From a virus: a stretch of DNA of 64,000 nt. This document shows, piece by piece, positions 46,402 to 54,687 of the stretch. Made by a program: the position numbers and the translations under genes. The notes below the pieces were generated by a model. It was not told the origin of the DNA, did no database searches, and saw nothing but the letters and a program-made list of their open reading frames with translations. Positions within the stretch are counted from its first letter, which is position 1. Every line of letters starts with the position of its first letter. Location of the stretch: the IMG/VR virus record IMGVR_UViG_3300022689_000130, positions 80,665-144,664 of that record. One strand, given 5' to 3'.

Positions 46402-46409
46402 ATAAATAT
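46402..46409 (+). promoter_or_regulatory. Late promoter (ATAAATAT)
   Basis: Exact box 28 bases before the carbamoyltransferase ATG at 46431, with a GGAG ribosome site (46421-46424) between them. Confidence 0.65.
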
Positions 46410-46430
46410 TGAGACACAACGGAGAACATG

Positions 46431-47912
46431 ATGATACAATGGGGCGTCTCAGCCATGAGCCACGATGCTGCACTAGCAGTGGTTCAAGATGCCAAGCTAG
46501 TTTATGCAAGCCACAGTGAACGTTACAGCCGGATCAAAAACGACAAAAATCTCCACACAGATCAAATCAAAGAGGCGCTTGCTTATGGTGAGCCAGATGA
46601 GGTTCTGTTCTACGAAAACACCACGCTTAAAAAGCTACGGCAACTAACAGCACAGCAGTTCAAACTATTGCTCAAGCAGGGGCCACGCTCTTACATGCGA
46701 GGCCTAGGCATCTGTGCACCGGTTAGGCTGACCGGCCATCATGAAAGCCATGCAGCTTATGGTGCTCACACAAGCGGTCTTGACGAAGCAGACGTGATTG
46801 TGATTGACAGCATAGGTGAGTTTGAGACGCTCACAATATGGGCATACCGCAGCGATTACGGGCTGACAAAGATTGCTCGACAGACCTACCCCCATAGCGT
46901 AGGATTGTGGTATAGCGCGATGACCCAACGTCTCGGCCTTAAACCGCAAGAGCACGAATACATTCTTATGGGTATGGCGGCGCTAGGCGACCCCAATCGT
47001 TTCTACAACGAAATCAAGCAGGATTTCTTCACAGCGTTTCCAGGTATCAACAGCCCTGTGGTGACCTTCAAAGAGAACCTCCACCGTGGCTGTCTCTGGT
47101 GGCGCCCAGACATCGTCAGCATCAACGACTACGTTGACGTAGCAGCCGCCGTCCAACGCATCTACGAGGAGATTCTCGTAGGGGTCTTGCGCTGGGCTAG
47201 CCACCGCTCTTACTCAAACAACGTCGTGCTGGTCGGCGGTTGTGCGCTCAACTGCGTCGCCAACACGCTTGCCTACCGTTACTACCGCCGTGTCTGGGTC
47301 CCACCCAACCCTGGTGATGCCGGTAGCAGCGTGGGCGCTGTGTTAGCCCACCACCCTCGCCACGTTGACCTAGACCACGCCTACCTTGGCACTGACATCT
47401 CTGGCGACTATCCTGTAGACGATATCATCGCAGACCTGAAGGCAACAGGCGTCAGCGCCGTAGTGGCCGGGCGGGCGGAGTTCGGTCCCCGCGCTCTTGG
47501 TCATCGCAGCATCTTAGCTGACCCGCGCTTGCCTGACATCAAGGACCGAGTTAACGCCATCAAGCACCGTGAAGAGTTTCGACCATTCGCGCCAATGATC
47601 CTTGCAGAGCACGCCACCAACTACTTTGACGTCCCTAACGTTACGTGGAACGCACCGTTTATGCAGTTTGCCATCCCATGCAAGGAGCCAGCAACCTACC
47701 CAGGCATTGTCCACGTAGACGGCACAAGCCGTGTGCAGACCGTAACTCACGGAGGGCCGAGAAGGCTGCTCGAGCGTTGGTATGCTGAGACTGGGTGCCC
47801 TATGTTGCTCAATACCAGCCTCAATGTCAAAGGCGAGCCATTGGTAAATACACGTAGTGATGCTGAACGTTGGTCAGTAATACACAATCTACCAGTTAGG
47901 ATGCCAAAATGA
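46431..47912 (+). CDS. Carbamoyltransferase (NodU/CmcH/TobZ family)
   Basis: 493 residues. Two adjacent ATGs exist; the second (46431) has the better GGAG spacing and matches the start of the truncated copy. The N-terminal Kae1-like half has SMSHDAAL-type start (SAMSHDAALAV), then GHHESHAAYGAH with the His/Glu/His metal site (about 103-108), VIDSIGE, and GGCALNC; the C-terminal part has FGPRALGHRSIL, typical of the carbamoyl-transfer half. These enzymes use carbamoyl phosphate and ATP to carbamoylate hydroxyls on sugars or antibiotics. The central part is GC-richer than neighbouring genes (33 of 60 bases at 47161-47220), pointing to different origin or selection. Confidence 0.85.
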   Translation: MIQWGVSAMSHDAALAVVQDAKLVYASHSERYSRIKNDKNLHTDQIKEALAYGEPDEVLFYENTTLKKLRQLTAQQFKLLLKQGPRSYMRGLGICAPVRLTGHHESHAAYGAHTSGLDEADVIVIDSIGEFETLTIWAYRSDYGLTKIARQTYPHSVGLWYSAMTQRLGLKPQEHEYILMGMAALGDPNRFYNEIKQDFFTAFPGINSPVVTFKENLHRGCLWWRPDIVSINDYVDVAAAVQRIYEEILVGVLRWASHRSYSNNVVLVGGCALNCVANTLAYRYYRRVWVPPNPGDAGSSVGAVLAHHPRHVDLDHAYLGTDISGDYPVDDIIADLKATGVSAVVAGRAEFGPRALGHRSILADPRLPDIKDRVNAIKHREEFRPFAPMILAEHATNYFDVPNVTWNAPFMQFAIPCKEPATYPGIVHVDGTSRVQTVTHGGPRRLLERWYAETGCPMLLNTSLNVKGEPLVNTRSDAERWSVIHNLPVRMPK

Positions 47913-48013
47913 TTAAATGGATCAAAAACAAATGGAGCGACTATCGTCGTCGTAAAGCTTTCAAAAAGCGTCTTAAAGAACTAAAAAAGCAAGACCCATT
48001 CATTTACGATTGA
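47909..48013 (+). CDS. Small basic protein (34 aa)
   Basis: Coupled by ATGA to the carbamoyltransferase. The product is very basic at its centre (YRRRKAFKKRLKELKKQ) and ends DPFIYD, a pattern I associate with short conserved proteins of marine T4-like phages. No domain. It could bind nucleic acid or a polymerase; a precursor peptide for a radical SAM enzyme is possible but has no specific support. Confidence 0.55.
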   Translation: MIKWIKNKWSDYRRRKAFKKRLKELKKQDPFIYD

Positions 48014-48037
48014 CAAAAGTTAATGATCACATATACT
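48010..48037 (+). promoter_or_regulatory. Sigma70-type promoter for the 48054 gene
   Basis: TTGACA (48010-48015), 16-base spacer, TATACT (48032-48037). It overlaps the stop of the small basic protein gene. AAAGGA follows before the ATG at 48054. Confidence 0.7.
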
Positions 48038-48053
48038 TCAATAAAGGACAAAT

Positions 48054-48767
48054 ATGCTTGATGTATTCTTTTTGAGCTACGATGAATCGTTTGCTGATGA
48101 AAACTTCGAAATCCTAAAAATGTTCGCACCTAATGCACGTCGTGTGAATGGAATCAAAGGTATTTTCGAAGCACATCAAGAATGTGCCCGCCAAAGCAAG
48201 ACCTCAAACTTCTACGTGATTGACGCTGATGCGGTGATCGAGGAAGAGTTCACATTTAAGTTCACACCCCGTGCTGACCGTTTCGTTTACGAGACTGTTC
48301 CTGAGACAGAGTGTGTTTTCGTATGGCGCAGCCGTAACCCAGTAAACGATTTGCTTTACGGATATGGCGGCGCGAAGCTATTCCCCAAGAAAAAATTGCT
48401 CGAAGCCGAACATTGGAACATAGATATGACCACCACAATCGGCGCGCCATTCGTTCCTAAGTTTCAAATTTCAAATGTTACAGCATTTAATACAGATCCC
48501 TATAACACTTGGAAAAGTGCATTTCGAGAATGTGCCAAGCTTGCAAGCTCGATTATACCCAATGGAAATAACATTGACAATGAATATCGCCTTCAGGTTT
48601 GGACTGAAAGAGGACGTGACCGCCCTTTTGGAAAATATGCTATTTTAGGTGCACAACAAGGACGTGATTTTGGTGAACGTTATAGTTCAAAACCACATAT
48701 CTTGGAGAAAATTAATGATTTCGAATGGCTAAAGGAAATATTTGACACACATGTTACTCAAGAATGA
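48054..48767 (+). CDS. GT-A-type glycosyltransferase-like protein (short paralogue)
   Basis: 237 residues, a shortened relative of the protein at 33765: FFLSYDESFADENFEIL, then FYVIDADAVIEEEF with the DxD, then NDLLYGYGGAKLFPKKKLL. Preceded by a near-consensus sigma70 promoter, unlike the earlier copy. The next gene starts inside its end. Possibly transfers a sugar to the same acceptor class with a different specificity. Confidence 0.6.
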   Translation: MLDVFFLSYDESFADENFEILKMFAPNARRVNGIKGIFEAHQECARQSKTSNFYVIDADAVIEEEFTFKFTPRADRFVYETVPETECVFVWRSRNPVNDLLYGYGGAKLFPKKKLLEAEHWNIDMTTTIGAPFVPKFQISNVTAFNTDPYNTWKSAFRECAKLASSIIPNGNNIDNEYRLQVWTERGRDRPFGKYAILGAQQGRDFGERYSSKPHILEKINDFEWLKEIFDTHVTQE

Positions 48768-49713
48768 ACTGCTAGACAGAATGGAGATATTGTTTCCATA
48801 CGAACCAAAATTCGCAGATTTGCGGCGCGCATACATTGATCGAGACCTGTCAAGTCTTTTCAGATTGTTTGTCAATGACTATGGAGACGAGGCAAACGAG
48901 TTTCGCAAGGCGGTTATGGAACAAAATTTACATAGTATTTTTCGTATATTTGAAGATGGTTTTGATTTACAACACAGAGAAACTAGTGCAGAGTTAGAAC
49001 TTACTGATCTGCGCAAATTTATTCTTGAAGACAATACGTGGAGTCTTTACAGGCTGTTACTTGATGCTACCAATACGCAGATTGTTTATGCGATAAAAAG
49101 TATGCATGCCAATGGAATCCGATGGGATAAAGACGCGATGAGTCAAGGGCAATTAAAAAGCAAAATGTGGCTGATTGACGAGCTCAAAATCCTGGATGTT
49201 AAACTAGGTAATGTGTTTTTGTGTGCTGGTTGGTATGGCATTCTTGCTACTTTACTTTTTGAGCATGATTTTGATATTGATTCGATTCGCAGTTTTGATA
49301 TCGATCCGACCGTTCAGGAAATCGCTGAAAAATTTAATTTGCCTTGGTTTAGCGACAATTGGCGTTTCAAAGCAATTACAGAAGATATTCACAATCTTGA
49401 TTTCGACGCCCATGAGTGGACTTCGTGGAGCAATAAAAACAGACGCATGAGTAAGCCAATTACTGACAAACCAGATACTATCATTAACACCAGCTGCGAG
49501 CATGTTGCTGACTTTGGCAAATGGTATAACAAAATACCCAGCGGAAAATTGCTGGTGCTGCAAAGCAACGACTTCGAAGACATAGACGAACACGTAAATA
49601 CAAGCAAGACACTCGAAGTATTTGAACACAAGACTCCCATGAAAGAAGTGCTATACAGCGGCGAGCTCGATCTCGTTGCATACAAGCGTTTCATGCGTAT
49701 TGGATATAAATGA
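48751..49713 (+). CDS. Methyltransferase-like protein
   Basis: 320 residues from the ATG at 48751 (a TTG at 48742 with an AAGGA site five to seven bases upstream is an alternative). The C-terminal half resembles a SAM-binding Rossmann fold: GNVFLCAGWYGILATLLFE, then IRSFDIDPTVQEIAEKFN. The N-terminal 130 residues are helical and charged, with no clear family. Next gene starts by ATGA overlap. Target unknown. A related fold without methyltransferase activity is also possible. Confidence 0.5.
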   Translation: MLLKNELLDRMEILFPYEPKFADLRRAYIDRDLSSLFRLFVNDYGDEANEFRKAVMEQNLHSIFRIFEDGFDLQHRETSAELELTDLRKFILEDNTWSLYRLLLDATNTQIVYAIKSMHANGIRWDKDAMSQGQLKSKMWLIDELKILDVKLGNVFLCAGWYGILATLLFEHDFDIDSIRSFDIDPTVQEIAEKFNLPWFSDNWRFKAITEDIHNLDFDAHEWTSWSNKNRRMSKPITDKPDTIINTSCEHVADFGKWYNKIPSGKLLVLQSNDFEDIDEHVNTSKTLEVFEHKTPMKEVLYSGELDLVAYKRFMRIGYK

Positions 49714-50408
49714 ACCGCGTCAATCTTATCAGCAATTCGAGAAATGGTTCAAGCTATTTGTATTCGGTTATTACCGCCTATCATTCCTATGACTTGAAAA
49801 TATCTGAACCATTTGGAGATAATAGATTTGAGGATTCAGGCATAAAAGATCAAAAATGTTTCCTACACAACCAAGTCGAAAAGATAAAAAATTCACAGCT
49901 AACCATATTAAAAAATCATACATATCATCTTGATTTAATTTTTGATCATGGTTTCTGGGATTATTTCGGCGTCAATTCTTTTTACAACATCGTTTTGTAT
50001 CGTAAGAATATCTTTGAATCCTCATTGAGTTTAGCATTAGCTCTTGAGACAGGCATGTGGTCATCTTATAAGAATTACCCACAATCAATAACTGTAAATG
50101 AGGACATATTTAAGACTTGCATAGCGCAGCAATACAACGGCTTGCTTTGGTTCTTGCATAACAGTAAACAGATTCGATTCGATTGCGTCATGTCATATGA
50201 AGAACTTTGTTATTCGCCATTGGATGATTACAATCGATTAAAAATAGGCCAAGCAACCGTAGAATCAGATTCGAAACAACAAAAAGCACCAAGTAAATCA
50301 AGTGTTGTGAATAATTATGAAACTCTACGATCTATATGCTATGATGAGTGTGATAAACGTAATAATCTCACGTTTGAAAATTTTTTGTTACAGGACGTTA
50401 TATCATGA
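49710..50408 (+). CDS. Sulfotransferase-like protein (paralogue)
   Basis: 232 residues. The loop SNSRNGSSYLYSVI and LYRKNIFESSLSLA correspond to the nucleotide-binding segments in the 44595 protein, with the rest diverged. It may sulfate a different position or substrate. Coupled by ATGA on both ends. The nucleotide-binding loop has Asn-Gly-Ser-Ser rather than Ser-Gly-Ser-Thr, and retains the loop shape. Confidence 0.55.
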   Translation: MNRVNLISNSRNGSSYLYSVITAYHSYDLKISEPFGDNRFEDSGIKDQKCFLHNQVEKIKNSQLTILKNHTYHLDLIFDHGFWDYFGVNSFYNIVLYRKNIFESSLSLALALETGMWSSYKNYPQSITVNEDIFKTCIAQQYNGLLWFLHNSKQIRFDCVMSYEELCYSPLDDYNRLKIGQATVESDSKQQKAPSKSSVVNNYETLRSICYDECDKRNNLTFENFLLQDVIS

Positions 50409-50632
50409 GGACATTAGAAAATTTAAACCTAAGAGAATTGCAGATTTTGAGTGCTAGAGTATTAGCGGTAATTGAAGCAACCAATAACACGTTATGGAAA
50501 TTCAATAAGCAAGCATTTCATGACAGTCAAAATTGGTATAGAACTGTGATACAATGGTATATTGATGAATATGGCGGCTGGCCAGACGAAGTCGGCCCAG
50601 GAAAAAACGTCGAGTTGTTATACGATGAATAA
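50405..50632 (+). CDS. Hypothetical protein (75 aa)
   Basis: A short gene coupled by ATGA to the previous one and overlapping the next by eight bases. The first half is a helix with leucine repeats (LENLNLRELQILSARVLAV), the second has Trp and Tyr and an acidic end (NVELLYDE). No family recognised. It could be a partner protein or a precursor for modification; no sequence feature decides this. Confidence 0.55.
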   Translation: MRTLENLNLRELQILSARVLAVIEATNNTLWKFNKQAFHDSQNWYRTVIQWYIDEYGGWPDEVGPGKNVELLYDE

Positions 50633-51308
50633 AATTGTTTGCGTAGGGTGCAGTTGGACAGACCAGCTTGATAAGAACAGGCACAAGTCAACGTATCCAT
50701 ACATAATAAAGCAGCGTCACCCAGACTGGACAGTTTATAATCTAGGTGTAAAAGGTGCAAACAATTTCTTCATCAATATGATGTTAGAGACGGCTATTAG
50801 AGAACTCTTGCCAGATTTTGTTATCAGGCAAGTTACCGGTTGGAATCGGTGGATGTGGTTTGATGATAATTATAAGTGCGAATTAAACTTTACCGAAGTA
50901 GAAGAAGGATATTTTCAAAGTGACCATGACAAATATGTCGAAGATTTGGTATTATGGACTGCTAGTGGTTTATCTCATCCGTTTGATAATCAACTTACTC
51001 GCCAAGAACTTTTACGCCGCGACAGACTCCGCCTTGAGCATTATTCAACTATGCCGCCTAATTTTGCGCTCGAATTAGAAGATTCGGCGTTATATAAAAC
51101 AAGGGCATTGCTTGAAGACATACCACATCTAATTCTTTTTTGGAGAGATAATACACACAAATTGTCTGGATATGATCTTTGGAAAACATATCCATGTATA
51201 GAACGTGATATTGGATTTGACTTAGTTATTGACGCCGGTGACCATTTTGATTCACGAGGAAATACCTTATTGGTAGAACAAATTATTGATTATGGGAGAA
51301 ATTTATGA
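50625..51308 (+). CDS. SGNH hydrolase-like protein 2
   Basis: 227 residues from the ATG at 50625; an upstream in-frame ATG (50562) lies inside the previous gene. It starts with a GDSx-like loop, VCVGCSWTDQL, followed by YNLGVKGANN (block II-like) and ends with DAGDHFDSRGNTLL, where the Asp-x-x-Asp-His segment may be the block V. The catalytic pattern is weaker than in the first SGNH gene, so it may be a divergent member. ATGA coupling to the next gene. Confidence 0.5.
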   Translation: MNKIVCVGCSWTDQLDKNRHKSTYPYIIKQRHPDWTVYNLGVKGANNFFINMMLETAIRELLPDFVIRQVTGWNRWMWFDDNYKCELNFTEVEEGYFQSDHDKYVEDLVLWTASGLSHPFDNQLTRQELLRRDRLRLEHYSTMPPNFALELEDSALYKTRALLEDIPHLILFWRDNTHKLSGYDLWKTYPCIERDIGFDLVIDAGDHFDSRGNTLLVEQIIDYGRNL

Positions 51309-52102
51309 GTTTTGAAAAAAGAAAAATTATCTGTGATAATTTTTATCATAACCTTAAAAAAATACCATATGATTATAAAAAAGGGCAAGATAATAAAGTG
51401 TCTTATTGGGGTCATGATGAATTTCATTTGTATCAAAAAGCTAAAGCTAATAATGTGATTGGTAATGAATATGATGATTATGAGACCCGGCCAATAGTTT
51501 ATAATCAAAATAAATTTGGATTTCGTAGTGAAATTTGTGATCCAACGGACTTGCATGAATATGGGATAGCTGTTGGGTCAAGCAATACGTGGGGGTCTGG
51601 GATTCATTTAGAAGATAGATTCGATACATTAATTCAAAAAGAAATAGCAATTAATATTATTAATATTGGATGGCCTGGGGGGTCTATTGATTATGTAAGT
51701 GATCAAATTACACATATTATTTTAAACAATAAAAATAAACCAAAATTCTTTATAATTGAATGGCCTCCTTTGACGCGACGAACCATGTGGGGGTTAAATG
51801 CGTTTATGTCTATAACACCACATAGTATTAAAATTCAAAAAGAAATTTTTGAAAATATTCTTGACGAAGGCATTGAATATTTTTATGGTGAGGCAATTAA
51901 ATCAAGATTTATAACGCAAAAATTATTAGACCATTTTAATATTCCTTATTATGAATGGTCTATAACACCTGACTCGTCTTCAGTATTTGATATAGAAATG
52001 CAAGAATATATCGATTATGCGCGAGATGGTATACACCCAGGACCTAAAACTAATTTAGAAATTAAAAATAAATTTATTGATTTTTATAATAAAAATGTAT
52101 AG
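51305..52102 (+). CDS. SGNH hydrolase-like protein 3, AT-rich
   Basis: 265 residues. AVGSSNTWGSGI resembles block I, INIGWPGGSIDYVSDQ block II, and DGIHPGPKTN the block V Asp-x-x-His. Base composition is strikingly lower in GC than its neighbours (18 of 60 bases are G or C at 51361-51420) and lysines and asparagines are favoured, so this is probably a recent acquisition. It overlaps the next radical SAM gene by eight bases. Likely an esterase-like modifier of a sugar. Confidence 0.5.
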   Translation: MSFEKRKIICDNFYHNLKKIPYDYKKGQDNKVSYWGHDEFHLYQKAKANNVIGNEYDDYETRPIVYNQNKFGFRSEICDPTDLHEYGIAVGSSNTWGSGIHLEDRFDTLIQKEIAINIINIGWPGGSIDYVSDQITHIILNNKNKPKFFIIEWPPLTRRTMWGLNAFMSITPHSIKIQKEIFENILDEGIEYFYGEAIKSRFITQKLLDHFNIPYYEWSITPDSSSVFDIEMQEYIDYARDGIHPGPKTNLEIKNKFIDFYNKNV

Positions 52103-53177
52103 CTACGATAAAATAAAAACAGTTCACCTTGAGATCACGCAACGCTGTCAGGCAGCTTGCCCAATGTGTGACCGTAACGAAAATGGTGGACGTGATAACC
52201 GTCATATTACCAATGCTGAATTGTCTATCGCTGACTGTCAAAAAATATTTGAGCCAGAATTCATTCGACAGCTTAACACCATGTATATGTGCGGCAATTT
52301 GGGCGATCCAATCGTGGCTCGTGATACACTAGAGGTATTCCGTTACTTTCGCAAGCATAACGATCGCATGTGGTTGAGTATGAATACAAATGCGGGGGCA
52401 AAGGATGTCAAGTGGTGGCAGGAATTAGCTCAGGTTTACGGAAATATGGGTGCAGTCATTTTTAGCGTTGATGGGCTGGCCGATACTAACCACCTTTATC
52501 GTCAAAATGTCGTTTGGGAGAATGTCGAGCGAAACATGAGAGCATTTATTGCAGCAGGCGGACGAGCACGTTGGGACTTTATTGTGTTTGGACACAACGA
52601 GCACCAAGTAGACGAGGCGCGTGAGCTAGCAGAGTCGTGGGGTGTAGAGCGTTTTCAACTAAAGAAGAGCGCCCGCTTCTTTTCAGCCAATAGTAAGCTC
52701 AAAGACCAGCACCAAGCACAGAACCGCAAAGGACAAGAGACGCAATTGATTGAAAAGCCCAAGCGCAAAGAAAATCAAAACCTTGCACTGCTAAAGACTC
52801 GAGAGATTGAAAAGACCTACGGCAGCATGAAGGACTATTACGACCGCTGTGGTATTCAGTGCAAGGTGGCCAAGGAGCGGAACATCTTCATCACAGCAGA
52901 AGGACTCTTGATGCCATGCTGTTGGACCGCAGGCCGCATGTATAAGTGGTGGCACAAGGATTATCGCGTTGAGCAGATATGGGATTTTATCGATCGTGCT
53001 GGTGGAAAACAAGGCATAAGCGTGATCGAAAACAGTTTGCGTGATGTTATGGATGGCCCGCTGCTCAAAGACATTGAAGCTAGCTGGACCCTTTCAAGTC
53101 TTGAGGCTGGCAAGCTTGGCGTCTGTGCTATGAAATGCGGGGATGAATTTGATCCATTTGCGGAGCAATTTAAATGA
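52095..53177 (+). CDS. Radical SAM/SPASM-like protein 7
   Basis: 360 residues from the ATG at 52095. Core Cys18-22-25 (CQAACPMC), SAM segment CGNLGDP, then FSVDGLADTNHLYR and HNEHQVDEARELA, shared with the 36353 protein, its paralogue. The C-terminal part adds a Lys/Gln-rich linker and cysteines (GIQCKVAKER, LMPCCW, CAMKC) that fit an auxiliary cluster. It resumes the radical SAM array on the far side of the decoration genes. Confidence 0.8.
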   Translation: MYSYDKIKTVHLEITQRCQAACPMCDRNENGGRDNRHITNAELSIADCQKIFEPEFIRQLNTMYMCGNLGDPIVARDTLEVFRYFRKHNDRMWLSMNTNAGAKDVKWWQELAQVYGNMGAVIFSVDGLADTNHLYRQNVVWENVERNMRAFIAAGGRARWDFIVFGHNEHQVDEARELAESWGVERFQLKKSARFFSANSKLKDQHQAQNRKGQETQLIEKPKRKENQNLALLKTREIEKTYGSMKDYYDRCGIQCKVAKERNIFITAEGLLMPCCWTAGRMYKWWHKDYRVEQIWDFIDRAGGKQGISVIENSLRDVMDGPLLKDIEASWTLSSLEAGKLGVCAMKCGDEFDPFAEQFK

Positions 53178-53725
53178 TACTTAACCTTGAGAAAATATCT
53201 CATCACAAAAAACCATTTGAGTTTATCACTTTATATGACGTTGTTACACCAGACATGTTTGAACGTTTGTGTAGCGAAGCACAGCGACATCCATATTTTC
53301 GAGTAGAACAAACCAGAACAAGCAACCCCAATCGTGTGTGGCTTAACCAAACACCAGGCTGGCTCAGCGCACTAGCATATGAGTTTGACCGTCGTGACGT
53401 CAAGAGTGCGCTAGGATTTAACTTGGGTGGTAGCTTTGTTGATCTCAGAACACGAGTTGAATTGTGTATGGACAGTGTAGGCAGTTGGCTTAACCCTCAC
53501 AAAGATGATGCTGCAAAAGAAATGACATTGCAGCTTTATCTGGATGGACAAGGACGCGGCACGTCAATGGGCAATATTGACACCCAAATTATGCCAAACA
53601 CAGCATGGGCGTTTAACAACACAAATCAACCCGTGCATAGTTTACATCCACTTAAATATAACCGTGCAAGTATTATCGTCAACTATGTTAATGATCAATG
53701 GAGAGACTCATCAGTTCTAGTGTAA
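53174..53725 (+). CDS. 2-oxoglutarate/Fe(II) oxygenase-like protein
   Basis: 183 residues. The double-stranded beta-helix core and metal ligands are visible: His109-x-Asp111 in NPHKDDAA, a distal His in QPVHSLHPL (155 or 158), and Arg164 in KYNRASIIVNY that would hold 2-oxoglutarate. Enzymes of this type hydroxylate amino acids or small molecules. It sits between two radical SAM genes and shares bases with both, so it is likely a step in the same pathway. Confidence 0.7.
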   Translation: MILNLEKISHHKKPFEFITLYDVVTPDMFERLCSEAQRHPYFRVEQTRTSNPNRVWLNQTPGWLSALAYEFDRRDVKSALGFNLGGSFVDLRTRVELCMDSVGSWLNPHKDDAAKEMTLQLYLDGQGRGTSMGNIDTQIMPNTAWAFNNTNQPVHSLHPLKYNRASIIVNYVNDQWRDSSVLV

Positions 53726-54687
53726 AATCGTTGTATTTCAAACAACGAAACATGTATATTGATTGGCAACTTAGCGATGTCTGTAATTTTCATTGCAGCT
53801 ATTGCAATTTTGCGAGTATGGGCGGCGTTGAAGGTTGGCCTACGTATGAGCAAGCAACAAAATTAATAGACCAAATCCTCAGTCATTCCAAGCACGAGTA
53901 TCGTACCTATAATTTATTGGGCGGCGAACCAACATTATGGAAACATTTTAGTGATCTTTGCACCTACATAAAACATAACGACAAAAATAGTGTTATACAA
54001 GTGCTAACTAATGGTAGCAGAACCATACGTTGGTGGGATCAGTATGCAGCTTATATGGACAAGGTAGTTATAAGTCATCATTCGCATACAGCGAAACCAG
54101 ATCATACTGTAGCAGTAATTGCAGCTTGTCAACCATACAATTCAGTCAGTGTTCAGCTATTGATGGATTATTACAATTTTGATAATTGTTTAGATCATTT
54201 TTATTATATACTTGACCGCGCGCCTGGCATCAGCGTGACCGTTAAAAAAGCCGAGACAGAATTAGGAAGTGGACAATGGCAGCCATATACTGATCAACAG
54301 CTAGCAGCTCTTGAAAAAGCTCATCAAGATTCCAAGCTAAACAATGCCAAATCATCTAAAATCGATAGGCTACCACAATACAAAAAGAAATTCGATAGGG
54401 TATTGTATGGAAGTGATGGAAATGAAGAGTGGATTACAAGCAACAAAGATTTGATAATTTCCAAACAAAATTACTTCAAAGGATGGCGTTGTAACATAGG
54501 CATTGACATGTTGTGTGTCAAATCCAATGGCGATTTAAAACCAGCTAGTGCCTGTTTTAAAGATGAATTGCTAGGAAATTATCGAACCGAAACAGAGATA
54601 AGATGGCCGTCTGAATCTTATGTTTGCGACTATGATGCTTGTTTTTGTGGCGCCGATATTGAGGTTGAAAAACATGCACCGAAGTGA
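53698..54687 (+). CDS. Radical SAM protein 8
   Basis: 329 residues if the overlapping ATG at 53698 is the start; an ATG at 53752 that begins MYIDWQLSDVCNFHC is an alternative. Core Cys29-33-36 (CNFHCSYC) with LLGGEPTLW; the C-terminus adds cysteines (GWRCNIGIDMLCV, SACFKD, CDYDACFCG) compatible with an auxiliary cluster. No N-terminal cysteine module, so it differs from the twitch-first members. Substrate unknown. Confidence 0.75.
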   Translation: MERLISSSVKSLYFKQRNMYIDWQLSDVCNFHCSYCNFASMGGVEGWPTYEQATKLIDQILSHSKHEYRTYNLLGGEPTLWKHFSDLCTYIKHNDKNSVIQVLTNGSRTIRWWDQYAAYMDKVVISHHSHTAKPDHTVAVIAACQPYNSVSVQLLMDYYNFDNCLDHFYYILDRAPGISVTVKKAETELGSGQWQPYTDQQLAALEKAHQDSKLNNAKSSKIDRLPQYKKKFDRVLYGSDGNEEWITSNKDLIISKQNYFKGWRCNIGIDMLCVKSNGDLKPASACFKDELLGNYRTETEIRWPSESYVCDYDACFCGADIEVEKHAPK

